64,000 nucleotides of DNA from Candidatus Protochlamydia sp. Lineage in GTDB: Bacteria > Chlamydiota > Chlamydiia > Chlamydiales > Parachlamydiaceae. The translations under genes and the position numbers were made by a program. The notes under the pieces were generated by a model that ran no database searches, was not told the DNA's origin, and was given only the letters and a program-made list of their open reading frames with translations. The DNA is taken from contig JACDAQ010000039.1 of assembly GCA_013695355.1 (NCBI GenBank), positions 1 to 64,000 on the forward strand. The letters run 5' to 3'. Below are positions 44,370-52,879 of the stretch, piece after piece (position 1 is the first letter of the stretch; each line of letters opens with the position of its first letter).

Positions 44370-46073
44370 TTAATAATTACTTATGCTGATCTTCAAATTA
44401 GGACGTTCATCGGCAATTATTTTGATTACTTCACTGATTTCTTTATCAATTAAAATTGTTTTTTTTAATTGAATTTCAATAAGGTTTTTTTTGTTTCTAA
44501 TAAATGCTAAAACGCTTTCTTTGCTAATTTTAGCGTCATGAAGAGTTAGCCGAGATAGGCTTTCACAATTAATGAGCTCAAGAAATCCTGCATCGGACAC
44601 CATAGATAAATTAATAACTAGTTCGCGTAAAGTTTGGCTTGTAGCAAGTGCCTTAAGACCAACATCTGTTATAACTGACCTTCTGATATAAAGTACTTCT
44701 ATTTTAGAAAAAGGAAATTCTTGCGCAATTTTATCAGTGAAGTGATTACCAAGATAATCCAACTTTATTAGTGTATTATTTTTTATAAGTGCTGAAATAC
44801 CTTCTTCCGTAATAAATTTATCATTGCCTGAGAACTTAATTACCTGAAGATTTTTACAATTGGCTAAATCAAAAAGAGTATCATCATCAACTTCAGAACT
44901 AGTCAGGTCGATTTCTCGCAAGGTTTTGATTTTGCTAAAATCTTTAAAGCCTCCACGACCAAGGTTGAGTTGAGTAAAACTAACCACTTCCAGGTTACTG
45001 GAAACTAGGGACAAAATCCCTTTAGCACTTATCTTATGATTACGGGTTGAATCACAAAAGGTAAGTTTCCTTAATGTGGAACAAAGCGCTAGAGCCGCAA
45101 GTCCTCTATCTGAGATGGGTGTACCAGAAATATCAAGTTTCTCAAGGGAGCTACTTTTAGATAGATGGATTAAAGCTTCATCGGAGATGAGCGAATGATT
45201 AAGCTTTAGCTTCCGCAGGTTTTTGCATAAATATAAAGAGGAGATTCCGTCATTGCCCACTTTTGTATTTTCAAGATTTATTTCCTCAATGGTTTTACTT
45301 TTAGCAAGAGAGCTAAGTTCTTGATCTGTTACTAAAGTCCCCAAAAGGTTCATTTTTCGTAGTTTAGGGCTATCTGCAAAGAATGCTATTGCGCTAACTT
45401 TAACTGCCTGCAGATTAATTTCCTCAAGATTTGGGCATTTGGCAAGTTCTTTAATGCCATTATTATTTATATAGGAAGCTAATAGACAAATGTTCTGCAA
45501 TTTGGTGCAATTTTTGGCAAGATCGGCACAGATTTTAGCTGAAGGGTAGCCTCCAAGCTTAAGAGTCTTAAGGGAAGGCATGACGGGCCACTCGGTTATT
45601 TCTTTTGCTTGCTTTTCTACGGGATCGAATCCCCATACATGCGGTTGAATGACAGATAAGCAGCAAAGATTTGTCACTTTTTTGATTAGTTCTTTGAGAT
45701 GGCGATCTTCAAGATTATATTTTGTAAGATCAAGGCCTAAAATTTGATGCTTTCCTGCAAACTCAATTTCCGAATCAGCTGTTTTATGCGACCAGCCACA
45801 CTTGTAAAGGAAAGGCGCATCGATCATTCTTTTTTTTGCACACAAATAGGCCGCTTTTTTCCAACCCTTACATACGCGTGAAACAACCGTGAGCAAAGTT
45901 TCGTTACTACACAATTTTGAGGGCATGACAGCGCAAAAATCAAAAATTTCAGCTAAAATGTTCTCATGAATGCAAACAACTTGATTGACTTGATTTATAT
46001 TACCTTGTTCGGCTTCTTCAGGATAATAACAATATTCTGAAATAATATTTGTACTCATCATTCTTTGATCCAT
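44370..46073 (-). CDS. F-box-like, leucine-rich-repeat protein
   Basis: 567 residues. Residues 34-80 read as a divergent F-box (NILAEIFDFC, then LLTVVSRVCKGWKKAAY). From about 105 the protein consists of leucine-rich repeats of 22-25 residues of the ribonuclease-inhibitor/AMN1 type (for example LEEINLQAVKVSAI, LRKMNLLGTLVTDQE, IEEINLENTKVGNDG). This is the layout of eukaryotic F-box/LRR substrate receptors and of the GALA effectors of plant pathogens. In an amoeba symbiont the likely role is to recruit host SCF ubiquitin ligase to a target (inference). No signal peptide. Single gene. Confidence 0.82.
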   Translation of the reverse strand: MDQRMMSTNIISEYCYYPEEAEQGNINQVNQVVCIHENILAEIFDFCAVMPSKLCSNETLLTVVSRVCKGWKKAAYLCAKKRMIDAPFLYKCGWSHKTADSEIEFAGKHQILGLDLTKYNLEDRHLKELIKKVTNLCCLSVIQPHVWGFDPVEKQAKEITEWPVMPSLKTLKLGGYPSAKICADLAKNCTKLQNICLLASYINNNGIKELAKCPNLEEINLQAVKVSAIAFFADSPKLRKMNLLGTLVTDQELSSLAKSKTIEEINLENTKVGNDGISSLYLCKNLRKLKLNHSLISDEALIHLSKSSSLEKLDISGTPISDRGLAALALCSTLRKLTFCDSTRNHKISAKGILSLVSSNLEVVSFTQLNLGRGGFKDFSKIKTLREIDLTSSEVDDDTLFDLANCKNLQVIKFSGNDKFITEEGISALIKNNTLIKLDYLGNHFTDKIAQEFPFSKIEVLYIRRSVITDVGLKALATSQTLRELVINLSMVSDAGFLELINCESLSRLTLHDAKISKESVLAFIRNKKNLIEIQLKKTILIDKEISEVIKIIADERPNLKISISNY

Positions 46074-46242
46074 AAAAGTCCTTTTTAATTATTAAATTTA
46101 TGAAATTTTATTGCTTTTATTGTTTTTTAACAAGAAAAATTACGATTTGATTTTATATATTTCGATTTGAAGAGAAATAATTTCCATTTATTAATGACTT
46201 TCAATTAAAGCATTTTCTAAAGAACGTATAACCACGTTCACT

Positions 46243-46893
46243 TTATAAAAGTGCTTGCTCTAGTATTTGCTTGGCTTCCGGCAAGGTTTTGCCTTCATCC
46301 ATGCGAAGGGGAGCGTGGAACGAAACTGTAATTATGCTAAATGGCTTTGGGAGCCTTAATTTATCCCAAGTCCTCAATTCCCAGAAATTGGATGCGGACC
46401 ATTTCAATGGAAAGACATAGGCTTGGGTTTGCATGGCTGCCAGCGCAATTCCGGGTTTCATTTTATAACGGGGCCCACGGGGGCCGTCAGGTGTAATGAC
46501 TACAATCGATTTTTTCTCTTCAACTTGCCGGATCATTTCCCTCAACGCCTGGTGGCGGGAATGGTGCGGGACTCGTATGGTGCGGCCATTTTTATAGGAG
46601 CTGACAATGCGGCTAATGAGGTGGCCATCGCGGCTATTGCTCACAAAAGCGGTAAAAACCAAATGCCCGACATAGCGGTGCAGAATAAAGGGAGCGAGAG
46701 CCAGTTGATTATGCCATAGCATGAGCAGGCATTTTTCCTTCGAGGCAATTAGGCGAAAATGGTCTAGCCCTTCGATCTTCCAGCGGCAGGTCAGAAGGAG
46801 GGCCTTCATGGCTTGCTTACCCACTGTAGCGATCAGGAATGCGGACAAGTTGTAAATGCCATTTTTCCAGGTCTGCTTCAATTTTGCTAACAT
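46243..46893 (-). CDS. DUF374 lysophospholipid-acyltransferase-like protein
   Basis: 216 residues. DUF374 proteins have a PlsC-like acyltransferase core; here LMLWHNQLALAPF (His61) is motif I and ITPDGPRGPRYKMKPG near 132-147 is the signature. Members are linked to lipid A/lipopolysaccharide or phospholipid acylation, but function is not settled. An N-terminal hydrophobic stretch (1-38) fits the inner membrane. It overlaps the end of lpxB by seven bases, which supports a role in lipid A assembly. Last gene of the envelope operon. Confidence 0.85.
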   Translation of the reverse strand: MLAKLKQTWKNGIYNLSAFLIATVGKQAMKALLLTCRWKIEGLDHFRLIASKEKCLLMLWHNQLALAPFILHRYVGHLVFTAFVSNSRDGHLISRIVSSYKNGRTIRVPHHSRHQALREMIRQVEEKKSIVVITPDGPRGPRYKMKPGIALAAMQTQAYVFPLKWSASNFWELRTWDKLRLPKPFSIITVSFHAPLRMDEGKTLPEAKQILEQALL

Positions 46894-48032
46894 AGCTCCC
46901 TAATTAATTGAGAAGCTTGAAGGGAAGTCGAATAAGTGCCTAGCATTTTCTGAAGGGAAGCGCACTCCCGTTCGATTTTGGAATAGGCCTCTTCATTGCT
47001 CATCAGTCTGTCCAGGTGTTGGAACAATGCCTTTTCATCTAAATGGGTTTGAATGAGCTCAGGAAAAATTTCCTTTTGGCCTAGGATATTGACAATGCAG
47101 TAATGGGGCAGATTTAAGCGGAGGAAGTATTTGGCGATCAGGTAATTCAATTGGGTCGGCGAATAAATAATGAGGCTTGGTTTTTGGTGCAGTGCCAGTT
47201 CCAAGGCCAAAGTACCGGATTTGGCCAAAGCGAGTTTGCACTCTTTCATTAGCTCGTAGCTGTATTGACGGGGTACTAAAAAAATATCCCGGTTTAATTC
47301 AAATGGGGCGCGCTCAACCTGCTCCTTCAATAGTGGGTAAAGATCTTCATGAGCACAAGAGAGGGCGAAAATGAGCTCGGGATGCTTAGCCTTAAGCAGG
47401 GCTGCGGCATTAAGTTGGGTGCGCGTGTGCCTGAGAATCTCTCCATGCCGGCTTCCTGGAAATATTGCTATTAACGGTCGGTCCGGAAGGTTTAAGTCTT
47501 TTTTCCAATCGGAATGGTAATTATACTTTCTTATGCCCTCTACTAGAGGGTTCCCCACATAGGCCGCTTTTAGGGATGTATGAGAAAATAATTCAGCTTC
47601 AAAGGGATAAATAGTCAAGAGCAGGTCTAAAGAATTGATCATGGTCTGCATGCGCCCTTTTCCATGGGCCCATACCGAAGGGCAAACGTATTGAACTACT
47701 TTACCCTGATACCCTTTTTTGCGTAATGCTTTTGCCAATCTTAAATTGAATCCAGGATAATCAATTAAAATAACGCACGCAGGTTTTTTTTGAAGGATAT
47801 GATTGCGGACTTGGTAAAATTTAGTCCACAGCCGGGGAAGAGACCTTAACACATCGGTGAAGCCCATGACTTGAAAATCTTCCATGGGAACAATGCAATT
47901 AAGTCCTTCATGGCGCATGAACGGTCCACCTACGCCTTCAAAAGAATATTCCTGAAGGGCGTGCATGAGATGGCTTCCATGCAGGTCTCCGCTGCTTTCG
48001 CCGGCGAATATAAAATAGTTTCCTTGCTTCAT
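46887..48032 (-). CDS. lpxB: Lipid-A-disaccharide synthase
   Basis: 381 residues from the ATG at 48032, which overlaps the stop of the upstream gene (ATGA); an in-frame extension to 48182 exists but only overlaps that gene and lacks a ribosome site. It joins lipid X to UDP-diacylglucosamine. Marks are IFAGESSGDLHG near 6, YVCPSVWAHGKGR near 121, IFPGSRHGEI near 192, AKSGTLALELAL near 282 (the GT-B donor-binding end) and YLIAKYFL. As I recall, in Chlamydia trachomatis this enzyme is fused to an N-terminal membrane domain in one protein of about 600 residues; here that domain is the separate upstream gene. Confidence 0.93.
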   Translation of the reverse strand: MKQGNYFIFAGESSGDLHGSHLMHALQEYSFEGVGGPFMRHEGLNCIVPMEDFQVMGFTDVLRSLPRLWTKFYQVRNHILQKKPACVILIDYPGFNLRLAKALRKKGYQGKVVQYVCPSVWAHGKGRMQTMINSLDLLLTIYPFEAELFSHTSLKAAYVGNPLVEGIRKYNYHSDWKKDLNLPDRPLIAIFPGSRHGEILRHTRTQLNAAALLKAKHPELIFALSCAHEDLYPLLKEQVERAPFELNRDIFLVPRQYSYELMKECKLALAKSGTLALELALHQKPSLIIYSPTQLNYLIAKYFLRLNLPHYCIVNILGQKEIFPELIQTHLDEKALFQHLDRLMSNEEAYSKIERECASLQKMLGTYSTSLQASQLIRELC

Positions 48033-48712
48033 GAGATTTTCTGGGCTTTTGATCGCCTTATCAGCATTAAATTTCGTATATAAGGAATTAAACCTACCAA
48101 AGGTCCGATAAGGTTGACAGTGTCTTGAATATGTGAAAAATACATCATTGAGAGGAGGGCCCCAACCAGGCTGATCCACCAAAAAGAGAGGGGAAGCTGG
48201 CTAGCCTGGGCTTTTTCTGCCAGCCACCACTGGATCCAAAAACGGCTTGAGAATAAAATGTAAGAAAGCATACCTAAAGCATGCCAATATAAAGAGCTTT
48301 CATGAGCAGGGCCGGCCTGCCAAGGAGAAACGGGAACTCGGAACCAATTCCCATCTCTCATGATAAGATAATCCTGCAGAAAAAACAGACAGATGGTTAG
48401 GCCTAAAACGCCCCCGAGCAGAAAAAGGACCGTTTGAAATGAAAGTTGGCTACAGCGGGGCTGCATTAAATTAAGATTTCGCCAGGCTATCACTCCGTTG
48501 CAGGCCTGCACGGCGCAAATAGGAAATTGGATCTGGATGAAAGCATGCAAAGCCAAGAGGCTGTTGCCGACTAATGAAAGGACCCAGAAGGAAGCAGGCA
48601 CAATGCTTTGATGCTGCCGTTCGCTTTGAAGCCACTGGACAATAAATCTTGCTCCAAAGACTAAGGCAGATACCAGTCCTAAGGGATAAAGCAGGATCCT
48701 CCACTCTTCCAT
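48029..48712 (-). CDS. LpxB N-terminal-type membrane protein (LAB_N), two copies in tandem
   Basis: 227 residues with six membrane segments in two homologous halves of three each: LGLVSALVFGARFIVQWLQS with SFWVLSLVGNSLL in the first and LGMLSYILFSSRFWIQWWLA with SFWWISLVGALLS in the second. This is the lipid A biosynthesis N-terminal domain, related to the small PQ-loop/SWEET-type fold. Such proteins accompany lipid A or undecaprenyl-phosphate sugar enzymes and may flip or hold the lipid substrate. It overlaps lpxB by four bases and the GT2 gene by one. Confidence 0.88.
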   Translation of the reverse strand: MEEWRILLYPLGLVSALVFGARFIVQWLQSERQHQSIVPASFWVLSLVGNSLLALHAFIQIQFPICAVQACNGVIAWRNLNLMQPRCSQLSFQTVLFLLGGVLGLTICLFFLQDYLIMRDGNWFRVPVSPWQAGPAHESSLYWHALGMLSYILFSSRFWIQWWLAEKAQASQLPLSFWWISLVGALLSMMYFSHIQDTVNLIGPLVGLIPYIRNLMLIRRSKAQKIS

Positions 48713-49440
48713 TAATGCCCCGTTTTAGGCGAAGCGGGGATAATCTGATAGGTCAGCTGCCTTTTTTTCATCCAACGAACAGCCCATAAGTCAGCTAAAG
48801 TATTAAGCGAACGGTTAAAAATATTATAATTGCTTTTACCCCTTAATCTTTCCCGATGGTTGACAGGGAGCTGATGTACGCGGAAGCCTTCTATTTTGAA
48901 TAAAGCAGGCAAAAAACGGTGCATGCCGTTGTACATTTTTATTTTCTTAAGGCAGCTTGCGCGGTAAATTTTCAGTGAACAGCCCGAATCCTGAACCCCG
49001 TCTTCGCACAGGCAATTCCTTAAAGCATTGGCAGCTTTTGAAATGATCCGCTTGGCCCAAGTATCTTTACGGTGCAATCGTATCCCACAAACCAGATCAT
49101 TTCCATTAAGTGCTCCGATCAGCTTAGGTATATCAGCTGGATCATTTTGTCCGTCCCCATCTAAAGTGATGACATACTCTCCCTTAGCAGCCCTAAAACC
49201 TGCATCAAAAGCGCTAGACTGGCCGTAATTTTTTTTAAAAAGAAGAATTTTTAAATAAGGCCTGCTTTTTGATAGCTCTTCTAAAACATGTCTGGTCCTA
49301 TCTGTTGATCCATCATCAATACAAATGAGCTCCCAATTTCCTATTTTATTCATGACTGGTTCTAATTCTTGAAGAAGATCTGGTATATTTTTGTCCTCAT
49401 TTTTAAGAGGAATGACAACAGAATAAATAATAGACATCAT
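48712..49440 (-). CDS. Family 2 glycosyltransferase (polyprenyl-phosphate sugar type)
   Basis: 242 residues, GT-A fold. SVVIPLKNEDKNI near 7, ELICIDDGSTDRT near 36, and GEYVITLDGDGQNDP near 85-99 with the metal-binding DGD are typical of dolichol/undecaprenyl-phosphate mannosyl- or aminoarabinosyl-type transferases (DPM1/ArnC-like). No C-terminal membrane helices, so it acts at the inner face of the membrane. It lies in one operon with the LAB_N protein and lpxB. A role in lipid-linked sugar synthesis for lipid A decoration is a reasonable inference. Confidence 0.88.
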   Translation of the reverse strand: MMSIIYSVVIPLKNEDKNIPDLLQELEPVMNKIGNWELICIDDGSTDRTRHVLEELSKSRPYLKILLFKKNYGQSSAFDAGFRAAKGEYVITLDGDGQNDPADIPKLIGALNGNDLVCGIRLHRKDTWAKRIISKAANALRNCLCEDGVQDSGCSLKIYRASCLKKIKMYNGMHRFLPALFKIEGFRVHQLPVNHRERLRGKSNYNIFNRSLNTLADLWAVRWMKKRQLTYQIIPASPKTGH

Positions 49441-49457
49441 TTAAAGGGTCCTTGATT

Positions 49458-50726
49458 TTAAGAAGTGCGGGACCTTGTCCGTCGGCGGTGAGATGGCTTT
49501 TCATGATCAGAGTGATGGCTCGGGCGGTGGTCCCCATGACGGATGAATTGACGGTATTGATCGCGAATGGATGCATAGATCTCAACATATTTTTCATTTA
49601 CAAGCGCGCGCAATTTCAAAAATTTTAAAGCTAATTCAAAATCCTTTTGCCTGAAAAGTTTTTCACGATAATGCCTTTTCCCTGATAAGGGGGTTAATCG
49701 GTATTGCGCAACTAATATAGAGAGTGTTGTGGATGTAATTCTTCGAGGAAAATGTGAAAAGGATTGGGTTAGCAATTCCTTGATCAAAGTCGAGGCAACG
49801 AGGGTGATCTCGCCAATATGAGGAATGTCATTTTGCCTTAAATACTGCCTGTCTAGCTCGTATTCCATTACAGGAAAAAGTAAGCAGGCTGTTAGAACCG
49901 AACGGTCCAAGACATTTTTTCCTTTATGGTGATATAGCTGATCGGCGCATGCCAGATAATGAAAAATAATTTTTCCTGGCGAAGTGCGTAAAAATTGCTC
50001 AAGTGATGGAAAGAGGAGAGAGAAAACTCCATACTCGGCTAATAAACGGATAAATGGCGCGGAGGCTCCAGATTCCAGCATCCGTAAAATTTCTTCAAGA
50101 ATGCGTGCAGGTGAACTTTTGACAATTTCCCCCCTGCATAAATGAATGGCCTTTTCGGTTACAGGGTCCATATTGAAATTAAAGCGGGCGTGAAATTTTA
50201 GGAAACGAAGAATTCTTACGGGGTCTTGCTTAAAACGATTTTCAGCTTCTCCAATTGAGCGGATGACATGTTTTTGGATATCTTCCCAACCCCCAACATA
50301 ATCTATAACGGATTGATTTGATGAGTCATAAAAAAGACCGTTAATGGTAAAATCTCTTCGCAAGACATCCTGTTCCGGAGTTCCCCATTCGTTATCCTGC
50401 TGGATTAATTCACTGTCATTTTCTCCTGTCCGAAAAGTAGAAACCTCAAAAATTTTATGCCCAAATCGAATATGGGCCAACCTAAAACGGCGTCCGATCA
50501 AAATGCACTGTCTTTGAAATATCGCTTTAATCTGCTCTGGGCGTGCTGATGTTGAAATATCAAAATCTTTAGGAATTTTTTTGATCAAAAGATCTCTTAC
50601 GCTTCCACCTACAAGGTAAGCAGTAAAGCCCGCCTTATGCAGCCGTTCCAAAACGATAGTGGCATCGGGATCAATTAAAGCCAGATCAATTCCATGCTCA
50701 TTGGCGAAGTAAATTTTTGGTTTCAC
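49458..50726 (-). CDS. pcnB: Poly(A) polymerase / CCA-adding-type nucleotidyltransferase
   Basis: 422 residues from a GTG start with AGGAG 11 bases upstream. The nucleotidyltransferase head has LVGGSVRDLLIKKIPKDFDI near 38-57 with the catalytic DxD, then the RNA-binding region (RRDFTINGLFYD near 134; DPVRILRFLKFHARF near 165). The C-terminus is strongly basic (RRRTRSRTS), as in bacterial PcnB. It adds 3' A-tails that speed RNA decay. In Chlamydia, pcnB and lpxB are neighbours too. First gene of the minus-strand envelope run; the GT2 gene follows after 17 bases. Confidence 0.88.
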   Translation of the reverse strand: MKPKIYFANEHGIDLALIDPDATIVLERLHKAGFTAYLVGGSVRDLLIKKIPKDFDISTSARPEQIKAIFQRQCILIGRRFRLAHIRFGHKIFEVSTFRTGENDSELIQQDNEWGTPEQDVLRRDFTINGLFYDSSNQSVIDYVGGWEDIQKHVIRSIGEAENRFKQDPVRILRFLKFHARFNFNMDPVTEKAIHLCRGEIVKSSPARILEEILRMLESGASAPFIRLLAEYGVFSLLFPSLEQFLRTSPGKIIFHYLACADQLYHHKGKNVLDRSVLTACLLFPVMEYELDRQYLRQNDIPHIGEITLVASTLIKELLTQSFSHFPRRITSTTLSILVAQYRLTPLSGKRHYREKLFRQKDFELALKFLKLRALVNEKYVEIYASIRDQYRQFIRHGDHRPSHHSDHEKPSHRRRTRSRTS

Positions 50727-50882
50727 AAACTAGAAGCTCCTGACAGAAGACGAAAGTTGTCAAAAGAAAAAAATAGGGGAAAAACGGGAAAAAGTCAATT
50801 GTTTATTCATGGCTCTTTTTGAGTTTTCAGCGTTACCGGTGGTTTGTCCTTAATTACAACAAAATTAAAAAAGAGGGGGATG

Positions 50883-52664
50883 TCAACCAACCAAAGGTGC
50901 CATTAGGCGATGTACGGCCGCTCTAAAATATTCACTAAATGTTAAATTGAAATCTTTAATTTTTTCAGAGTGGCACATATCTATAGTGCATATTTTCATG
51001 GTTTCATCAGCAAATTGCGCGGAACGGGCGAAGAAATTAAGCTCATGATCAGATGTTGTGACTAAGCTTTTATAGCCCAGATTACTGCTTCCTGCAATGA
51101 CGCAATCATCGACAATGATCACTTTCTTATGATTGCCTGTATTTTTTTGCTGATATTCGTAAACCTCTACATTGCTTTTATATTCTTCTGGCAACGAGTT
51201 AATTAGATAAGAATAATTATATTTATTCCGGGGTCCGAAAGCGTAATGGGAAAGCGGGCCATCTTTATAAACATTCGTTGTTATAATTTGAACTTTTACC
51301 CCCCGTTTGGCAGCTCCGATCAAGGCTTGCATGATAGCGGAAGTAGGATGAAAATACATATGATTGATCACAATATTTTTTTCAGAAGACTTGATTCTTT
51401 TTTCTAGTTTTTTTGCAAATTCACTTGAATTATGCTCTGGGCCTGAAGCAAAGACTTTAAAGGCGACATTTTCCCCTTTTTTTGCATTTTGATCAAAGCT
51501 AGGAACAGTTGTTTTGATGCTTTTCCATTTGGGCACAGGCGTTTTTAGAAGTCCTACCACCACGCTATCATTTGGATCAAGCCTGTCGGCCGTGTTTGTA
51601 AAAAGACCTAAGTTATCAACGGTGAATTTTTCTTCAAAATTTTCCTTCCTGATCATTTTATTGTACTGTTCCCAACGATAGCACAATAAAAGCATTTGCT
51701 GATAAACTTGCTTCCCCGCAAGATTTTTGCCATTTTGGGTTTTAAAAACAAAATCCATGTCCCTGAAACTTAATGGGACTAGCCTTCCTAGAAAACCATC
51801 CTCCACATTATTATCACTAGGGTCAGTTGTTTTGTTCAAAGGAAGGGAAAGAGATAGATTTGATTCTAATTTTCTTTGATCTTGAAATTCTTTTTTTGGA
51901 AAGTGATCTAAGCCGGTTTCGGCAAAATTATCTTTAATCCCGCTTCCTCCCAAAATAAAATATTTTCCATAATCGATTACTAAGCATTTTGTATGGTTGG
52001 TCGTTTTTTTGATCCCTGTGGAAACATGCCAAATGTCGTCGCTCTCAATCAAAGAAAAATTAGCAGGATATTTTAGAAGCAGCTCATCAATTTTCGTTAA
52101 ATTGCCGCTTTTAATAAATCTGGGGGAAGAAATAATGACAACTTTCAAATTTGAATTGTTATCCATTTGCTTTTCAAGCAGGGATAATAATTTGGCAAAG
52201 CTTTTGCCGCCGCAATAATTGCCTGATAGAACGATGTTATGCTTCGCTTCTTTGATCAAATCTTCTCGCCATAATTCTGTATCGGCGCTGTGCTCTGTGG
52301 GAAGGGCTTCGCATTGTCCGCTAACACCCGAAACTTCAAATTTTTTTACTTGCTCCGCGTTGCGAAATACAATACCGGCAGTTTGGCAGATCTGTTTGTA
52401 ATTAAAATATTTACTAGAATAATAAAAAGAAGATGCGCCTACAAATCCGGCGGCCCCTATGATGAGTCCGGATAAGGGGGCGAGCCCAAGGGCTGTGACA
52501 ATCCCTAAATTGACCAGACCTACAAGTGCAACTTTTCGAATCAAATCAGCTACTTTCGTTATGGTATGGGTTGTGGACAGATTATTTTCACATTCTCCTG
52601 CAGAAGCTGAGCAATGGTAGCCAAAAGATCTGTCTTTTTGTTCTAAATTAGAATTAAAACTCAT
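50883..52664 (-). CDS. Phospholipase-D-superfamily protein with two HKD motifs
   Basis: 593 residues. Hydrophobic helices at about 37-82 (ALVGLVNLGIVTALGLAPL near 45) suggest a membrane anchor. The first PLD motif is HTKCLVIDYGKYFILGGS near 222, the second HKKVIIVDDCVIAGSSN near 515; both have the H-K-D trio, so the enzyme should be active. The layout is close to cardiolipin synthase or to the PLD proteins that chlamydiae carry. The start lacks a signal peptide. Substrate may be phospholipid; host lipids are possible if secreted. Single gene; residue positions are estimates. Confidence 0.82.
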   Translation of the reverse strand: MSFNSNLEQKDRSFGYHCSASAGECENNLSTTHTITKVADLIRKVALVGLVNLGIVTALGLAPLSGLIIGAAGFVGASSFYYSSKYFNYKQICQTAGIVFRNAEQVKKFEVSGVSGQCEALPTEHSADTELWREDLIKEAKHNIVLSGNYCGGKSFAKLLSLLEKQMDNNSNLKVVIISSPRFIKSGNLTKIDELLLKYPANFSLIESDDIWHVSTGIKKTTNHTKCLVIDYGKYFILGGSGIKDNFAETGLDHFPKKEFQDQRKLESNLSLSLPLNKTTDPSDNNVEDGFLGRLVPLSFRDMDFVFKTQNGKNLAGKQVYQQMLLLCYRWEQYNKMIRKENFEEKFTVDNLGLFTNTADRLDPNDSVVVGLLKTPVPKWKSIKTTVPSFDQNAKKGENVAFKVFASGPEHNSSEFAKKLEKRIKSSEKNIVINHMYFHPTSAIMQALIGAAKRGVKVQIITTNVYKDGPLSHYAFGPRNKYNYSYLINSLPEEYKSNVEVYEYQQKNTGNHKKVIIVDDCVIAGSSNLGYKSLVTTSDHELNFFARSAQFADETMKICTIDMCHSEKIKDFNLTFSEYFRAAVHRLMAPLVG

Positions 52665-52803
52665 CTATACCGCTTTTATAATAATAATTACTGTGGTTAA
52701 TAATGAATCAGCATAAAATTTAATTATTTATTTTATATTAATTTATAAACAATAGAAAATAAATGAGATTATAATGAGAGTTTAAAATTATTTTTAATGT
52801 GAT

Positions 52804-52833
52804 TTGCCAATAATCACTGCTTCAATTTAATAC
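52804..52833 (+). promoter_or_regulatory. Candidate sigma-70-type promoter for glmM
   Basis: TTGCCA at 52804-52809 and TAATAC at 52828-52833 with an 18-base spacer. It would give a leader of about 40 bases before the glmM ATG. The -10 match is partial. Confidence 0.4.
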
Positions 52834-52879
52834 TGCCTAATGTTATGATCCCAGTCTTTTTAAACGGCTGGTATAGTCT

